32,126 nt of DNA from SLFT01 sp964493075 (GTDB lineage Bacteria; Hydrogenedentota; Hydrogenedentia; Hydrogenedentales; CAITNO01), in NCBI GenBank assembly GCA_964493075.1, contig CAZBNU010000023.1, positions 1 to 32,126 of the forward strand. The letters run 5' to 3'. Numbering within the stretch: the first letter of the stretch is position 1; every line of letters starts with the position of its first letter. Shown piece after piece: positions 14,439 through 22,020 of the stretch. The notes under the pieces were generated by a model. It saw only the letters and a list, made by a program, of their open reading frames with translations. It was not told the DNA's origin and made no database searches. Position numbers and translations under genes: made by a program.

Positions 14439-14540
14439 TATCTTTTGGCAGCAGGTAGAGTTCTATCCGCAGGTTTTAGCATAGCAGGCGAGTCAGTCGC
14501 ATTTTGTGTGAATCGCCACAACTTCACAGGAGTCAATGTA

Positions 14541-15215
14541 ATGGAACAAGAGAGAAGAATGCCCTTGATTGGTGAAAAGGCCCCAGCCTTTGAGGCAGAG
14601 AGTACGCAGGGTCCCGTAAATTTTCCAGAGGATTACAAAGGCAGTTGGGTGGTATTTTTTTCCCACCCTGCGGATTTCACGCCGGTATGCACTACAGAGT
14701 TTATGACCTTTGCGTCCATGCAGGCGGATTTTGAAAAACTGAACTGCAAACTGTTGGGGCTTTCCATTGACAGCACCTACAGCCATATTGCCTGGCTGCG
14801 TACCATCAAGGAAAAAATTGAGTACAATGGCATGAAAGGGCTCGAAGTTAATTTTCCGGTCATCAGCGATTTGACGATGGAAGTTTCCAAGGCTTTTGGC
14901 ATGCTTCAGCCTGCGGCCAGTACCACCCAGGCGGTGCGCGCCGTATTTATTATGGACCCCGATGCCATCGTGCGTGCCATATTGTATTACCCATTAAGCA
15001 ATGGTCGTAACATGGATGAGATAAAGCGCATGATCATTGCCATGCAGCTTTCCGATAAGCATCAGGTGGCTACACCGGCAAACTGGCAGCCGGGCGACGA
15101 CGTTATAGTGCCTCCGCCGGGTTCCTGCGGCAGCGCCAAGGAACGAGTGGAAGCACCTGCCGCTGACACCAAGGTGTTGGATTGGTTCATGGTAATGAAG
15201 AAGTGCCCGAAATAA
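14541..15215 (+). CDS. Peroxiredoxin, archaeal/Prx6-like class with C-terminal cysteines
   Basis: A 224-residue thioredoxin-fold peroxidase. The peroxidatic cysteine is C50 in HPADFTPVCTTEF. The conserved W/R region LSIDSTYSHIAWLRTIKE and the long C-terminal arm fit the Prx6-like enzymes of archaea and anaerobes, which reduce H2O2 or organic peroxides in the cytoplasm. Two more cysteines near 196 and 222 could act as resolving residues. AGGAG nine bases upstream sets ATG 14541. A TTG-initiated extension to 14418 would cover the sigma54 promoter and is rejected. Control by sigma54 links oxidative defence to the same regulatory network as the flavoprotein. Confidence 0.92.
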   Translation: MEQERRMPLIGEKAPAFEAESTQGPVNFPEDYKGSWVVFFSHPADFTPVCTTEFMTFASMQADFEKLNCKLLGLSIDSTYSHIAWLRTIKEKIEYNGMKGLEVNFPVISDLTMEVSKAFGMLQPAASTTQAVRAVFIMDPDAIVRAILYYPLSNGRNMDEIKRMIIAMQLSDKHQVATPANWQPGDDVIVPPPGSCGSAKERVEAPAADTKVLDWFMVMKKCPK

Positions 15216-15340
15216 AACAGGGCTGCCCGATATTGCAAATGGGGCGGCGGCAGCGAACACTTTTTATATTCTGGTGATTTTTGCTTGTATTGACTTTGGT
15301 TGCGGTATAAACCGCGTTAACATTATCACTGGAGGTGAAC

Positions 15341-15868
15341 ATGATGGATCTCTGCTTCCGCCCCATAGGTGTCATACATACGGGGCACACTTGTCCTGAA
15401 GAATCACCTATCCAGCCTGTGTATGCGCGGGGCTGCCAGGGCCGCGCGGAAGTCTTTCCGGAATATGCTGAAGGCTTAAAAGACCTCGACGGATTTTCAA
15501 ATATCTACCTGATTTACCATTTCCATCGTGTAAACACCGTGCGGCTTTCAGTGAAACCCTTCCTGCAGGACGTTGAACGGGGATTGTTTGCCACCCGCGC
15601 GCCCTGCCGTCCCAATCCTATTGGCTTGAGTGTGGTGGAATTGCTCTATCGTAAAGACAATGTCCTTTATGTGGATGGCGCGGATATGCTGGATGGTACG
15701 CCGCTGCTGGACATCAAACCCTATACGGCACGGTTTGACTGCATTCTGAGAACACGCAACGGCTGGCAGGACGAACTGGACGAGTCTTCTGTACGTGAAC
15801 GGACAAGCCGTGGATATCATCGAGGTGAACGAGATACAGGCGACTGGCCAGCGGCATCGGGACGTTAA
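15341..15868 (+). CDS. tsaA: TrmO/TsaA-like tRNA (N6-threonylcarbamoyladenosine37-N6)-methyltransferase family protein
   Basis: 175 residues. The TsaA beta-barrel domain starts FRPIGVIHTGHTCPEESPIQP. It continues with GLKDLDGFSNIYLIYHFHR, then LFATRAPCRPNPIGLSVVELL at about 87-107, the SAM-binding signature, and LDIKPYTARFD. E. coli TrmO methylates t6A37 of tRNA-Thr; bacterial relatives are also found near metal and cofactor genes, so the substrate here is not certain. GGAGGTG directly before ATG 15341 sets the start. The last 25 or so residues (Arg/Glu/Gly-rich) lie beyond the usual domain end, and another frame (15795-15911) looks at least as protein-like, so the C-terminus could be altered. 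Confidence 0.85.
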   Translation: MMDLCFRPIGVIHTGHTCPEESPIQPVYARGCQGRAEVFPEYAEGLKDLDGFSNIYLIYHFHRVNTVRLSVKPFLQDVERGLFATRAPCRPNPIGLSVVELLYRKDNVLYVDGADMLDGTPLLDIKPYTARFDCILRTRNGWQDELDESSVRERTSRGYHRGERDTGDWPAASGR

Positions 15869-16041
15869 TGAATATGCCAGGGGCGCCGTCAGCGAAGCGA
15901 GTTTGATATAGCATAGACATAAGAGTCAGAATATCAGGGTAGATAAGCGTGCAGTGCAGCTGATTTTAAAGCGCTGCGATGTATCCGATATTCGAAAATG
16001 AACATTAACCTACAACAAAACCACAACGGGAACATGCACAC

Positions 16042-16587
16042 ATGTACATACCCAGCAAGATTTTCCTGACACGCGGCGTTGGCCGTCATCGTGAGAAGTT
16101 GTCCAGTTTTGAGATGGCGCTACGTGATTGCGGCATCGCCCAATTCAATCTGGTGCGCGTATCCAGCATCTATCCTCCCGGCTGCAAGTTTGTCAAGCCC
16201 GCAAAGGGATTGGCAGAGATGAAACCCGGCCAGATTGTGCATGTCGTCATGAGTGAAGTGGCCACCGATGAACCACGGCGGCAGCTCGCCTCTTCTGTGG
16301 GCGTGGCAATACCCCGTGACCCCAATCAGTTTGGGTATCTGTCGGAACATCATAGTTTTGGGCAGACGCGCCAGAAAGCCGGGGATTATGCCGAAGACCT
16401 CGCTGCCGAAATGCTGGCGACGGTGCTTGGCGTGGAATTTGATCCCGAGAAGAGCTGGGACGAAAAGCGCGAGATTTGGCGGATAAGCGGTAAGATCGTG
16501 CGCACAGCGAATATTACCCAAGCGGCGCTTGGCGATAAGAACGGACTTTGGACGACGGTCATTTCTGCTGCCGTGTTGCTGCCGTAG
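16042..16587 (+). CDS. pdaD: Pyruvoyl-dependent arginine decarboxylase
   Basis: A 181-residue proenzyme of the PvlArgDC family, which makes agmatine from arginine for polyamine synthesis or acid resistance. Self-cleavage is expected between S41 and S42 in LVRVSSIYPPG, giving a pyruvoyl group on the alpha chain. Other family blocks are MKPGQIVHVVMSE, SSVGVAIPRDPNQFGYLSEHH and the C-terminal WTTVISAAVLLP. The length matches archaeal and chlamydial homologues (about 160-195). ATG 16042 begins the conserved core; the ribosome-binding site is weak. No agmatinase or spermidine synthase gene is nearby. Confidence 0.92.
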   Translation: MYIPSKIFLTRGVGRHREKLSSFEMALRDCGIAQFNLVRVSSIYPPGCKFVKPAKGLAEMKPGQIVHVVMSEVATDEPRRQLASSVGVAIPRDPNQFGYLSEHHSFGQTRQKAGDYAEDLAAEMLATVLGVEFDPEKSWDEKREIWRISGKIVRTANITQAALGDKNGLWTTVISAAVLLP

Positions 16588-16622
16588 GGCGTCTGTTTCC
16601 AAAACGCCAGCCACCAACAATA

Positions 16623-16654
16623 TGTAGGCTGGGTGAAGCGCAGTGGAACCCACC
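16623..16654 (+). repeat. Dispersed 32-nt repeat, copy 1
   Basis: This 32-nt stretch shares 28 bases with 20884-20915. The core TGGGTGAAG...AACCCACC has short complementary ends (TGGGT and ACCCA). It lies 36 bases after the arginine decarboxylase stop. It resembles the GTAGGGTGGGT-type REP sequences widespread in bacteria. Confidence 0.75.
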
Positions 16655-16772
16655 TTCCTGACTCAAGGGGCATAAAGACGCGGGAAAATTGGTTTTATTG
16701 AAGTAATCACCGTTAGCAGTGTTGGCAAGAAATATGGTAATATATCGGTAAGATCAATTAAGGCAGATTATT

Positions 16773-18437
16773 GTGTTAAATGGATTCCTGATAAATCGAA
16801 CTACCAAACAGCGTGTTGCCATTGGCGACAGGATGGTTATTGGTCGCGGTGTAGACGCCGATTTGTGCATTGACGACAGGGTTGCTTCGCGCAGTCACGT
16901 CGAAATAGCGCGGGAGAAACTGGGATATTGCTGGCGTGATTTGGGCAGCCGGAATGGCACCCTGATAAATGGTGTCCATGAGACGGGCGGTAAATTGCGC
17001 GATGGCGACCACCTTCGTATCGGCGATACGGATTTGATTTTTGAACTTGAGGTATCTGGCCGCCGTGTGGAGCGGGTGCGCGAGCCGCAACCTTTCGAGG
17101 CGACGCTCATGCAGGCATCTGAAAGCAAGGAATTGCTGCCGGATTTGCGTAAGACCTGTGAGCTTCTGGACACGGTATACAAGGTGATGGGGGAGATCGC
17201 CGCAAATTACGACGCCTGTCGCCTTCAGGATCGAATACTCTCCACGGCGCTCCCGGCTATCAACGCCTATCGCGGCGCCCTGTTCCTTGCCAACGAACTG
17301 CTTGAAATCATTCCCTGCCCCCTGTGCGGCCATGTCCATTGTTATGTGGAAGGAGCACTTTCCCATGCAGAGCGGGAAGGGGTCACCATCAGCACCACGG
17401 TGGCGCAGCAGGTCTTGCACGAAGGCAAGAGCGTGTATCTCGAGGATTGTGAAACTGCGGACGAATCCCGTGTTTCCGAAAGTATTATGCGCCTGGCGTT
17501 GCGCTCGATCATTTGCGTTCCCCTCGCAGGTAAGTCGCGCATTCTGGGTATTCTATACATTGACACCAACCGTCCCGGTCAGCACTACGGGCAGGAGGAT
17601 TTGTTGCTGGCCTCGGCGGTGGCCGCCAGCGCCGGTATTGCCCTCGAAAATGTATTCATGCACCGTGAAGTGCTGGAAAAACAGCGCATGGACCAGGATA
17701 TTGAAACCGCCTGGGCCATACAGGAAGGCTTTCTGTGTCACGAGTGGGAGGTGGAGGACGGTCGTTTTGAAGTCTATGGCGACACCAGCCCTGCCAAAAC
17801 AGTTGGCGGTGACTTCTATGATTTTGTAAAGCCTGATCCGGATACGGTGGGCATTTTGATTGGGGATGTGTCCGGAAAAGGGGTGCCCGCCGCATTGACT
17901 ATGGCGCAGATGCTGGCCGAATTCAGAATGCTGGCCAGGGATATCGAATCACCCGCGGAAGTGCTGAAACAACTGAATGACCGGCTCGTGCGCCGAAGTC
18001 GGCGCGGCATGTTCTGTACCCTCACCTACGCCCGGCTTGATCTGAAGAGTGGCAGTCTCGTGTGGGCTAATGCCGGGCATTTGCCCGCATTGTTTATCTC
18101 ACCCGATACCAATGCTTACAAGGGTGAGGCCAGCGGGCCGCCCCTGGGCGTGGTGGATGATGCGGTCTGGAGCGATGGCGCAGTAATGCTCGATCCGGGC
18201 ACCACGCTGTTGTATTTTACCGACGGCATTATTGAGGCGCGTCCGCCCGGCGAAGACGGAGAAGAGTTCGGATTGAGTCGGCTTTGGGGAACCCCGGAAT
18301 ACGGCATTTCGCCAAAGTTTGTGCTGGACGATGTTACCGATGCCCTGCGCAGCCATTTGAAAGGCGCTGAGGCCCATGACGATTGCACCATGATAGCCTT
18401 GCGGTATCTTGGTAATGATTATGACGACGAGGGTTAA
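16773..18437 (+). CDS. FHA-GAF-PP2C (SpoIIE/RsbU) serine phosphatase
   Basis: A 554-residue cytoplasmic regulator. An FHA domain covers about 10-95 (GR at 24-25, S39 R40 SH, N61 G), a phosphothreonine-binding fold. A GAF domain (about 135-300) contains an unusual CPLCGHVHC cluster near 178-186. The SpoIIE-type PP2C domain (about 330-550) has VGGDFYDF, IGDVSGKGVPAALTMA and the C-terminal HDDCTMIAL metal-binding Asp residues. Such phosphatases dephosphorylate anti-sigma-factor antagonists in partner-switching pathways. GTG 16773 is preferred because later ATGs cut the FHA domain. It overlaps the HATPase gene by 17 bases, so the two are coupled. No STAS antagonist or sigma factor gene lies in the window. 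Confidence 0.92.
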   Translation: MLNGFLINRTTKQRVAIGDRMVIGRGVDADLCIDDRVASRSHVEIAREKLGYCWRDLGSRNGTLINGVHETGGKLRDGDHLRIGDTDLIFELEVSGRRVERVREPQPFEATLMQASESKELLPDLRKTCELLDTVYKVMGEIAANYDACRLQDRILSTALPAINAYRGALFLANELLEIIPCPLCGHVHCYVEGALSHAEREGVTISTTVAQQVLHEGKSVYLEDCETADESRVSESIMRLALRSIICVPLAGKSRILGILYIDTNRPGQHYGQEDLLLASAVAASAGIALENVFMHREVLEKQRMDQDIETAWAIQEGFLCHEWEVEDGRFEVYGDTSPAKTVGGDFYDFVKPDPDTVGILIGDVSGKGVPAALTMAQMLAEFRMLARDIESPAEVLKQLNDRLVRRSRRGMFCTLTYARLDLKSGSLVWANAGHLPALFISPDTNAYKGEASGPPLGVVDDAVWSDGAVMLDPGTTLLYFTDGIIEARPPGEDGEEFGLSRLWGTPEYGISPKFVLDDVTDALRSHLKGAEAHDDCTMIALRYLGNDYDDEG

Positions 18438-18846
18438 ACTGCAGTTCAAATCGGACCCGGTGTTGCTGGAGTCCGTGCGGGCATTGACGGGGCAGTATCT
18501 GCGGCAACACAGTCTTTCAGAGGAACGCATACAGGAGGTGGTGCTGGCTGTGGACGAAGCCTGCGCCAATGCCATTCGCCATGCCTACGAAAACCAACCC
18601 ACCAGAGAAATATCCCTGTCGTTTCGTGAAAAAGGTGCTTGCCTTGAGGTGGTGGTTGCCGACCATGGCCGACCCATGCCTGCGTCCGCACTGGCGCGCA
18701 GCAAAAGTAAGGATAAAAAGGCAAGTGCGCAAACGGTGCGTCCCGGCGGACTTGGTCTTAAACTGATGCACCGCATATTTGACGAGGTGCATATTACAAC
18801 CGGCGAACAACGGGGCAACCGGGTGCGCCTGCGCCTGTACCTGTAA
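18421..18846 (+). CDS. RsbW/SpoIIAB-like anti-sigma factor histidine-kinase-like ATPase
   Basis: A 141-residue HATPase_c protein. The N-box is VVLAVDEACANAIRHAYENQ at about 43-62, the G1 box VADHGRPMP near 82-90, and the G2 region PGGLGLKLMHRIFDEV near 108-123. RsbW-type kinases hold a sigma factor inactive and phosphorylate a STAS antagonist, and the neighbouring SpoIIE-type phosphatase would reverse that. The overlap with the phosphatase gene shows co-expression. Starts at 18421 or 18415 are possible; 18421 is used. The target sigma factor is unknown. Confidence 0.9.
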   Translation: MTTRVKLQFKSDPVLLESVRALTGQYLRQHSLSEERIQEVVLAVDEACANAIRHAYENQPTREISLSFREKGACLEVVVADHGRPMPASALARSKSKDKKASAQTVRPGGLGLKLMHRIFDEVHITTGEQRGNRVRLRLYL

Positions 18847-18865
18847 CCGACGAAACAAAGAATCC

Positions 18866-19699
18866 ATGTCTTTAATAAGTGAATATATCCTGCCTGGTGT
18901 TTCACCGGTGGTGTTCTGGGTCTTTGTGGCGGCAGCCGTGCTTATACAAGGCATCAGTAAGTCCGGATTTGCCGGCGGCGCCGGAGTGCTGTCCCTGCCA
19001 CTGATGATGCTGGTCATGCCCGTGGACAAGGTGGCGGCAACCCTGCTGCCGCTGCTGATCCTGCTGGATATGAACGCCATTTATCACCACAGACAAAACA
19101 AGGACTGGAAGGTTATCCGCAGCATCTATATCCCTGCCATCGTTGGCATTCTGCTCGGTGCATTGGTCTGGTGGCGCATTGGCCATGCCGGCGTTGAAAC
19201 CTATGGCGGCTACATCAAGCGTTTTGTCGGGGTCATGGCGGTCCTGCTGGCGTTCTACATTCTCGCCAAGGAAGTTTCCCTCGAATGGGTGCGGGACAAA
19301 AAGGCGGGTCCAGCTGTTGGCTGGGTTGCAGGAATTTTTGCAGGGTTTTCTTCCACCATCGCCCACGCCGCCGGGCCCATTGTAAGTCTCTATGTTTTTT
19401 CCCAGGGAATGGGGAAGACCCTGTTTGTGGGCACTGTGGCATGGACCTTCACCCTCATCAACCTCACCAAACTGCCTTTTTATGTTGCCGTGGACCTCAT
19501 TGACTTTTCCGTACTGCGCTTTGATGTGCTGCTGATTCCGTTGGTGCCTGTTGGTTCCTGGCTGGGCAAATGGATGCACTACCGTGTGTCAGAGTCCATT
19601 TTCAACCGCATTATCATGGTGCTGACGCTACTGGCCGGGCTGCAACTGTTGTTCAACGTGAATCTTGTGAAAATGGCACTGGAAGCAGTGGTAAAGTAG
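18866..19699 (+). CDS. TauE/SafE-family sulfite/organosulfonate exporter-like permease
   Basis: A 277-residue polytopic inner-membrane protein, about eight transmembrane segments by eye. Family signs are an early QGISKSGFAGGAGVLSLPLMMLVMP segment and a mid-protein repeat AVGWVAGIFAGFSSTIAHAAGPIVSLYV. TauE/SafE proteins move sulfite, sulfoacetate or other small sulfur or carbon anions; the substrate is not predictable here. ATG 18866 starts 19 bases after the HATPase stop, so it may be co-transcribed with the phosphatase pair. The terminator at 19758 follows. Confidence 0.88.
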   Translation: MSLISEYILPGVSPVVFWVFVAAAVLIQGISKSGFAGGAGVLSLPLMMLVMPVDKVAATLLPLLILLDMNAIYHHRQNKDWKVIRSIYIPAIVGILLGALVWWRIGHAGVETYGGYIKRFVGVMAVLLAFYILAKEVSLEWVRDKKAGPAVGWVAGIFAGFSSTIAHAAGPIVSLYVFSQGMGKTLFVGTVAWTFTLINLTKLPFYVAVDLIDFSVLRFDVLLIPLVPVGSWLGKWMHYRVSESIFNRIIMVLTLLAGLQLLFNVNLVKMALEAVVK

Positions 19700-19757
19700 A
19701 CTGTGCCAGACAGCATTCTTATAGGGTCCGGCTGATCTGTCCTCTTCGTCTGATCAG

Positions 19758-19780
19758 GTAAACGCCCCCGTTTACTTTTT
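19758..19780 (+). terminator. Intrinsic terminator after the permease gene
   Basis: A 7-bp perfect stem GTAAACG/CGTTTAC (19758-19764 and 19769-19775) with a CCCC loop is followed at once by TTTTT. It is 59 bases after the permease stop. Confidence 0.78.
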
Positions 19781-19908
19781 GGATTGCGATTTTTTGCGTT
19801 TGAGCCTATGGGCAGGGGGGGCGAACGTTAAATCCTGCAAACACTTTCGGTTTCTGTTAGGAGAGGTGTATCTGGTGTATGCCTCAGAACCCAAACAGGA
19901 GAAAGCGT

Positions 19909-20325
19909 ATGTGGCTAAAGGAATCAGCATGGCGTGAAGGCTGGATGACAGAAAAGGAACGTAGAATGATGCGGCGATTTATGGCAGCAATTCGCCGGCT
20001 GTTCAAAGCAAGAGGGGTGCAGGAAACGCCGCTCCTTGCCATAAGGGTGATTGATGTGGGCATTCATTCCCTGCTCGCACGCAGACTGGAACTTGGACTG
20101 ATGCCCACCGTGAAGGAAAATGGGGAAGTAGCCCTGGATGTAACCGGTGCGATGGCGGACCATATCGGCAAGACCAGGGAACGGCTGCGCAAAGCGGTGC
20201 GTGAACTGGAAGATGCCTGCACCCGCCTGGGTGCCCCGGTAGATGTGGGTATTGCGGAAAAATTGCTGCCCCTGGTACGGCAAACACGGGAACTGCTGCA
20301 ATATGGCCCGCCAGAGGAAGAGTAG
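19909..20325 (+). CDS. Hypothetical 138-residue basic/helical protein
   Basis: I do not recognise this family. The product is helical and charged, with an Arg/Met/Lys-rich N-terminus (MTEKERRMMRRFMAAIRRLFKARG). A central segment, DVTGAMADHIGKTRERLRKAVRELEDAC, could be a helix-turn-helix followed by a coiled coil. The C-terminus is acidic (GPPEEE). No signal peptide. ATG 19909 has AGGAG at ideal spacing (19897-19901); ATG 19879 is an in-frame alternative adding ten residues. A phage small-terminase-like DNA-binding role was considered because a large terminase lies 1.7 kb away, but nothing specific supports it. Confidence 0.6.
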   Translation: MWLKESAWREGWMTEKERRMMRRFMAAIRRLFKARGVQETPLLAIRVIDVGIHSLLARRLELGLMPTVKENGEVALDVTGAMADHIGKTRERLRKAVRELEDACTRLGAPVDVGIAEKLLPLVRQTRELLQYGPPEEE

Positions 20326-20344
20326 GCCATAGCACAACAAATAG

Positions 20345-20375
20345 TTGTTTTTTGTGGTAGGGTACGCTATATAAT
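20345..20375 (+). promoter_or_regulatory. Candidate sigma70 promoter of the 3D-domain gene
   Basis: A perfect TATAAT lies at 20370-20375, 50 bases before the ATG. The best -35 is TTGTTT at 20345 with a long 19-base spacer, so the -35 is weak. Confidence 0.42.
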
Positions 20376-20424
20376 GTGGTTCTGACAGATGGTAATGGAA
20401 ATACTATAGACGGAGGCGATTGTT

Positions 20425-20874
20425 ATGAGAACAGTACGTGTATTGATCCTGATGGCATGTGTTATCGTGATGGTTGTGGGTTCCGGATGTGCTTCACGCC
20501 CCAAGCCGCCGCGGGGAGTGAAAGCCTTCGACCGGGACATGGAAGTGCTGGGCTATGATGCCGGACCTAAGTCCACCAACTGGAAACGGAACTGGCTGGG
20601 ACAGACCGTGGTGGCCAGTGGCCCGAATAAGGGGCAGCGCAAGAAGGTGGGCATAACAGCAAGCGGCACCAAGGCACAACCGGGAACCATCGCCGCCGAT
20701 ACCGCATACTACCCTTTTGGAACCATCATGTATGTGCCGGGATACGGATACGGGCGCGTGGAGGATCGGGGTGGTTCCATTAAAGGCCCGGACATTATAG
20801 ACGTCTTTTTCAAGAGCCGAAAAAAAGCCCTGGAATGGGGACGACAGCGGCTGCGCGTCCGCGTTTGGAAATGA
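20425..20874 (+). CDS. 3D-domain lipoprotein (putative peptidoglycan-active)
   Basis: 149 residues. The signal peptide ends in VVGSGC, a lipobox at about 17-22, so the product is a periplasmic lipoprotein. The C-terminal 3D domain (about 72-149) has TASGTKAQPG, ADTAYYPFGTIMYVPGYGYGRVEDRGG and IIDVFF, which supply the three conserved aspartates that name the domain. 3D domains share the MltA lytic-transglycosylase barrel and occur in Rpf/YabE-like and endolysin proteins, so a cell-wall role is likely though not proven. GGAGG eight bases upstream fixes ATG 20425. Confidence 0.86.
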   Translation: MRTVRVLILMACVIVMVVGSGCASRPKPPRGVKAFDRDMEVLGYDAGPKSTNWKRNWLGQTVVASGPNKGQRKKVGITASGTKAQPGTIAADTAYYPFGTIMYVPGYGYGRVEDRGGSIKGPDIIDVFFKSRKKALEWGRQRLRVRVWK

Positions 20875-20883
20875 TGCGTCCAT

Positions 20884-20915
20884 TGTAGGGTGGGTGAAGA
20901 GCAGCGAAACCCACC
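20884..20915 (+). repeat. Dispersed 32-nt repeat, copy 2
   Basis: Shares 28 of 32 bases with 16623-16654 in the same orientation. It starts 10 bases after the 3D-domain gene stop and 12 bases before the convergent esterase gene end. Confidence 0.75.
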
Positions 20916-20926
20916 ATCATAGCTGT

Positions 20927-21811
20927 TCACTTGAGATACGTATCCAAAAATTCCACCACCCGTGCCGCAATCGGTTTTCCGTTCAAATCGGCACGCCAGG
21001 GACTGTGTCCTTCTTCGGGAAGGGGATAGTAGTGGTGGGGAATGCCGAATTCTTTGCACTTCGCGTCTATGTTTTCGGCGGGCAGCAATGAAACGCCGAC
21101 GCGGAAGTCTTTGCCGCCATGCACCGTCATAATGGGCGGCGATTGGGTTGAAAACAATTCAGGAAAGAAGTCCGCAGTGCCCCAAAGGTTGATGATGGCG
21201 GCCGCCCGTGCCTCAGTGTCAGGATTGTTCTCCGGAGGTGGGGGATAGTCGGCCCCGTCACTGGTAAAGGACGCCGTTGCAGACAATCCGGCGCCCAGCG
21301 CCGCAATGGCACCCGCGCTGCCGCCACCAATAGCGATACGGTTGGGATCAATCCCGTAGTCGTCGGCATGGGCGGTAATGTGGCGCAATGCAGTCTTCGC
21401 GTCTACAATCGCGGCATGGACGGCTTTGCTCAGATGATCCGTATAGTCCGCAGGCGCGGGTGGGTTATCTTTCATCAGGCGATAATTGATGAGGAAGCAG
21501 GCGTAACCGTGGGCAACAAGCGTGTGGGCAAGTGCGTTCAGACGGTCCTGTGTTTTCGAGCCGCCCTCAAAACCGCCGCCGTGAATCAAAATCACAGCGG
21601 GGTGCGGTTCAGCAAAATCGTCCCCAGGGTGTATGACATCCATCAGCAACGGCTGTAATGTCGGGGCAGCGTCTTCTTCTTCCGCCATATACCCACGGCC
21701 ATATACGACATCACTGACGGACTGGGGCTTGCCCGTCGCAGGGGTGCTGCAGCCGCACAGGAGTAGGCCGATGATGAAAAACCAGCAAAGGATGCTATGG
21801 CAGTTACGCAT
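20927..21811 (-). CDS. Alpha/beta-hydrolase esterase lipoprotein
   Basis: 294 residues. The N-terminal segment MRNCHSILCWFFIIGLLLCGC is a lipoprotein signal peptide. The hydrolase core shows the oxyanion motif HGGGFEGG at about 79-86, nucleophile elbow GGGSAGA with Ser near 167, a probable Asp in HGGKDFRVG and the catalytic His in EEGHSPW near 273. It is a member of the HSL/BD-FAE-like carboxylesterase group, expected to act on ester-linked substrates at the cell envelope. ATG 21811 is chosen because the signal peptide begins there; the frame extends to 21841. No ribosome-binding site is evident. Confidence 0.86.
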   Translation of the reverse strand: MRNCHSILCWFFIIGLLLCGCSTPATGKPQSVSDVVYGRGYMAEEEDAAPTLQPLLMDVIHPGDDFAEPHPAVILIHGGGFEGGSKTQDRLNALAHTLVAHGYACFLINYRLMKDNPPAPADYTDHLSKAVHAAIVDAKTALRHITAHADDYGIDPNRIAIGGGSAGAIAALGAGLSATASFTSDGADYPPPPENNPDTEARAAAIINLWGTADFFPELFSTQSPPIMTVHGGKDFRVGVSLLPAENIDAKCKEFGIPHHYYPLPEEGHSPWRADLNGKPIAARVVEFLDTYLK

Positions 21812-21864
21812 AATCATGAAGCAGATCATAAGGGAAATCAAGAGGCTGCGTCCAGTTTCAGAGA

Positions 21865-22002
21865 AAGGGACACAAGAGACACAAGGGACTAAAGAGACAA
21901 GAGTTTCAGATAGGCCACAAACAGCGTTCTCTCTTCATCAATGTTTATGGCTGCTTCCCATTATTTGTCCCTTATGTCTCTTTTGTCCCTTACGTCCCTT
22001 TA
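21865..22002. repeat. Inverted pair of four-unit 9-nt arrays upstream of the terminase gene
   Basis: 21865-21900 holds four units of the form AAG(G/A)GACNN. 21967-22002 holds four of the complementary form GTC(C/T)CTTNN. The two arrays face each other across 66 bases. They fill the intergenic region between the esterase and terminase genes; no gene lies here. Confidence 0.82.
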
Positions 22003-22020
22003 CCCAACAGAAAGGCAACC

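Noticed and set aside
14418..14540. N-terminal extension of the peroxiredoxin from TTG 14418
   Set aside because: It would translate through the sigma54 promoter; the ATG at 14541 has a good ribosome-binding site and begins the conserved domain.
21865..22002. Possible CRISPR array
   Set aside because: Units are 9 nt with no spacers and no cas genes are nearby; these are tandem microrepeats.
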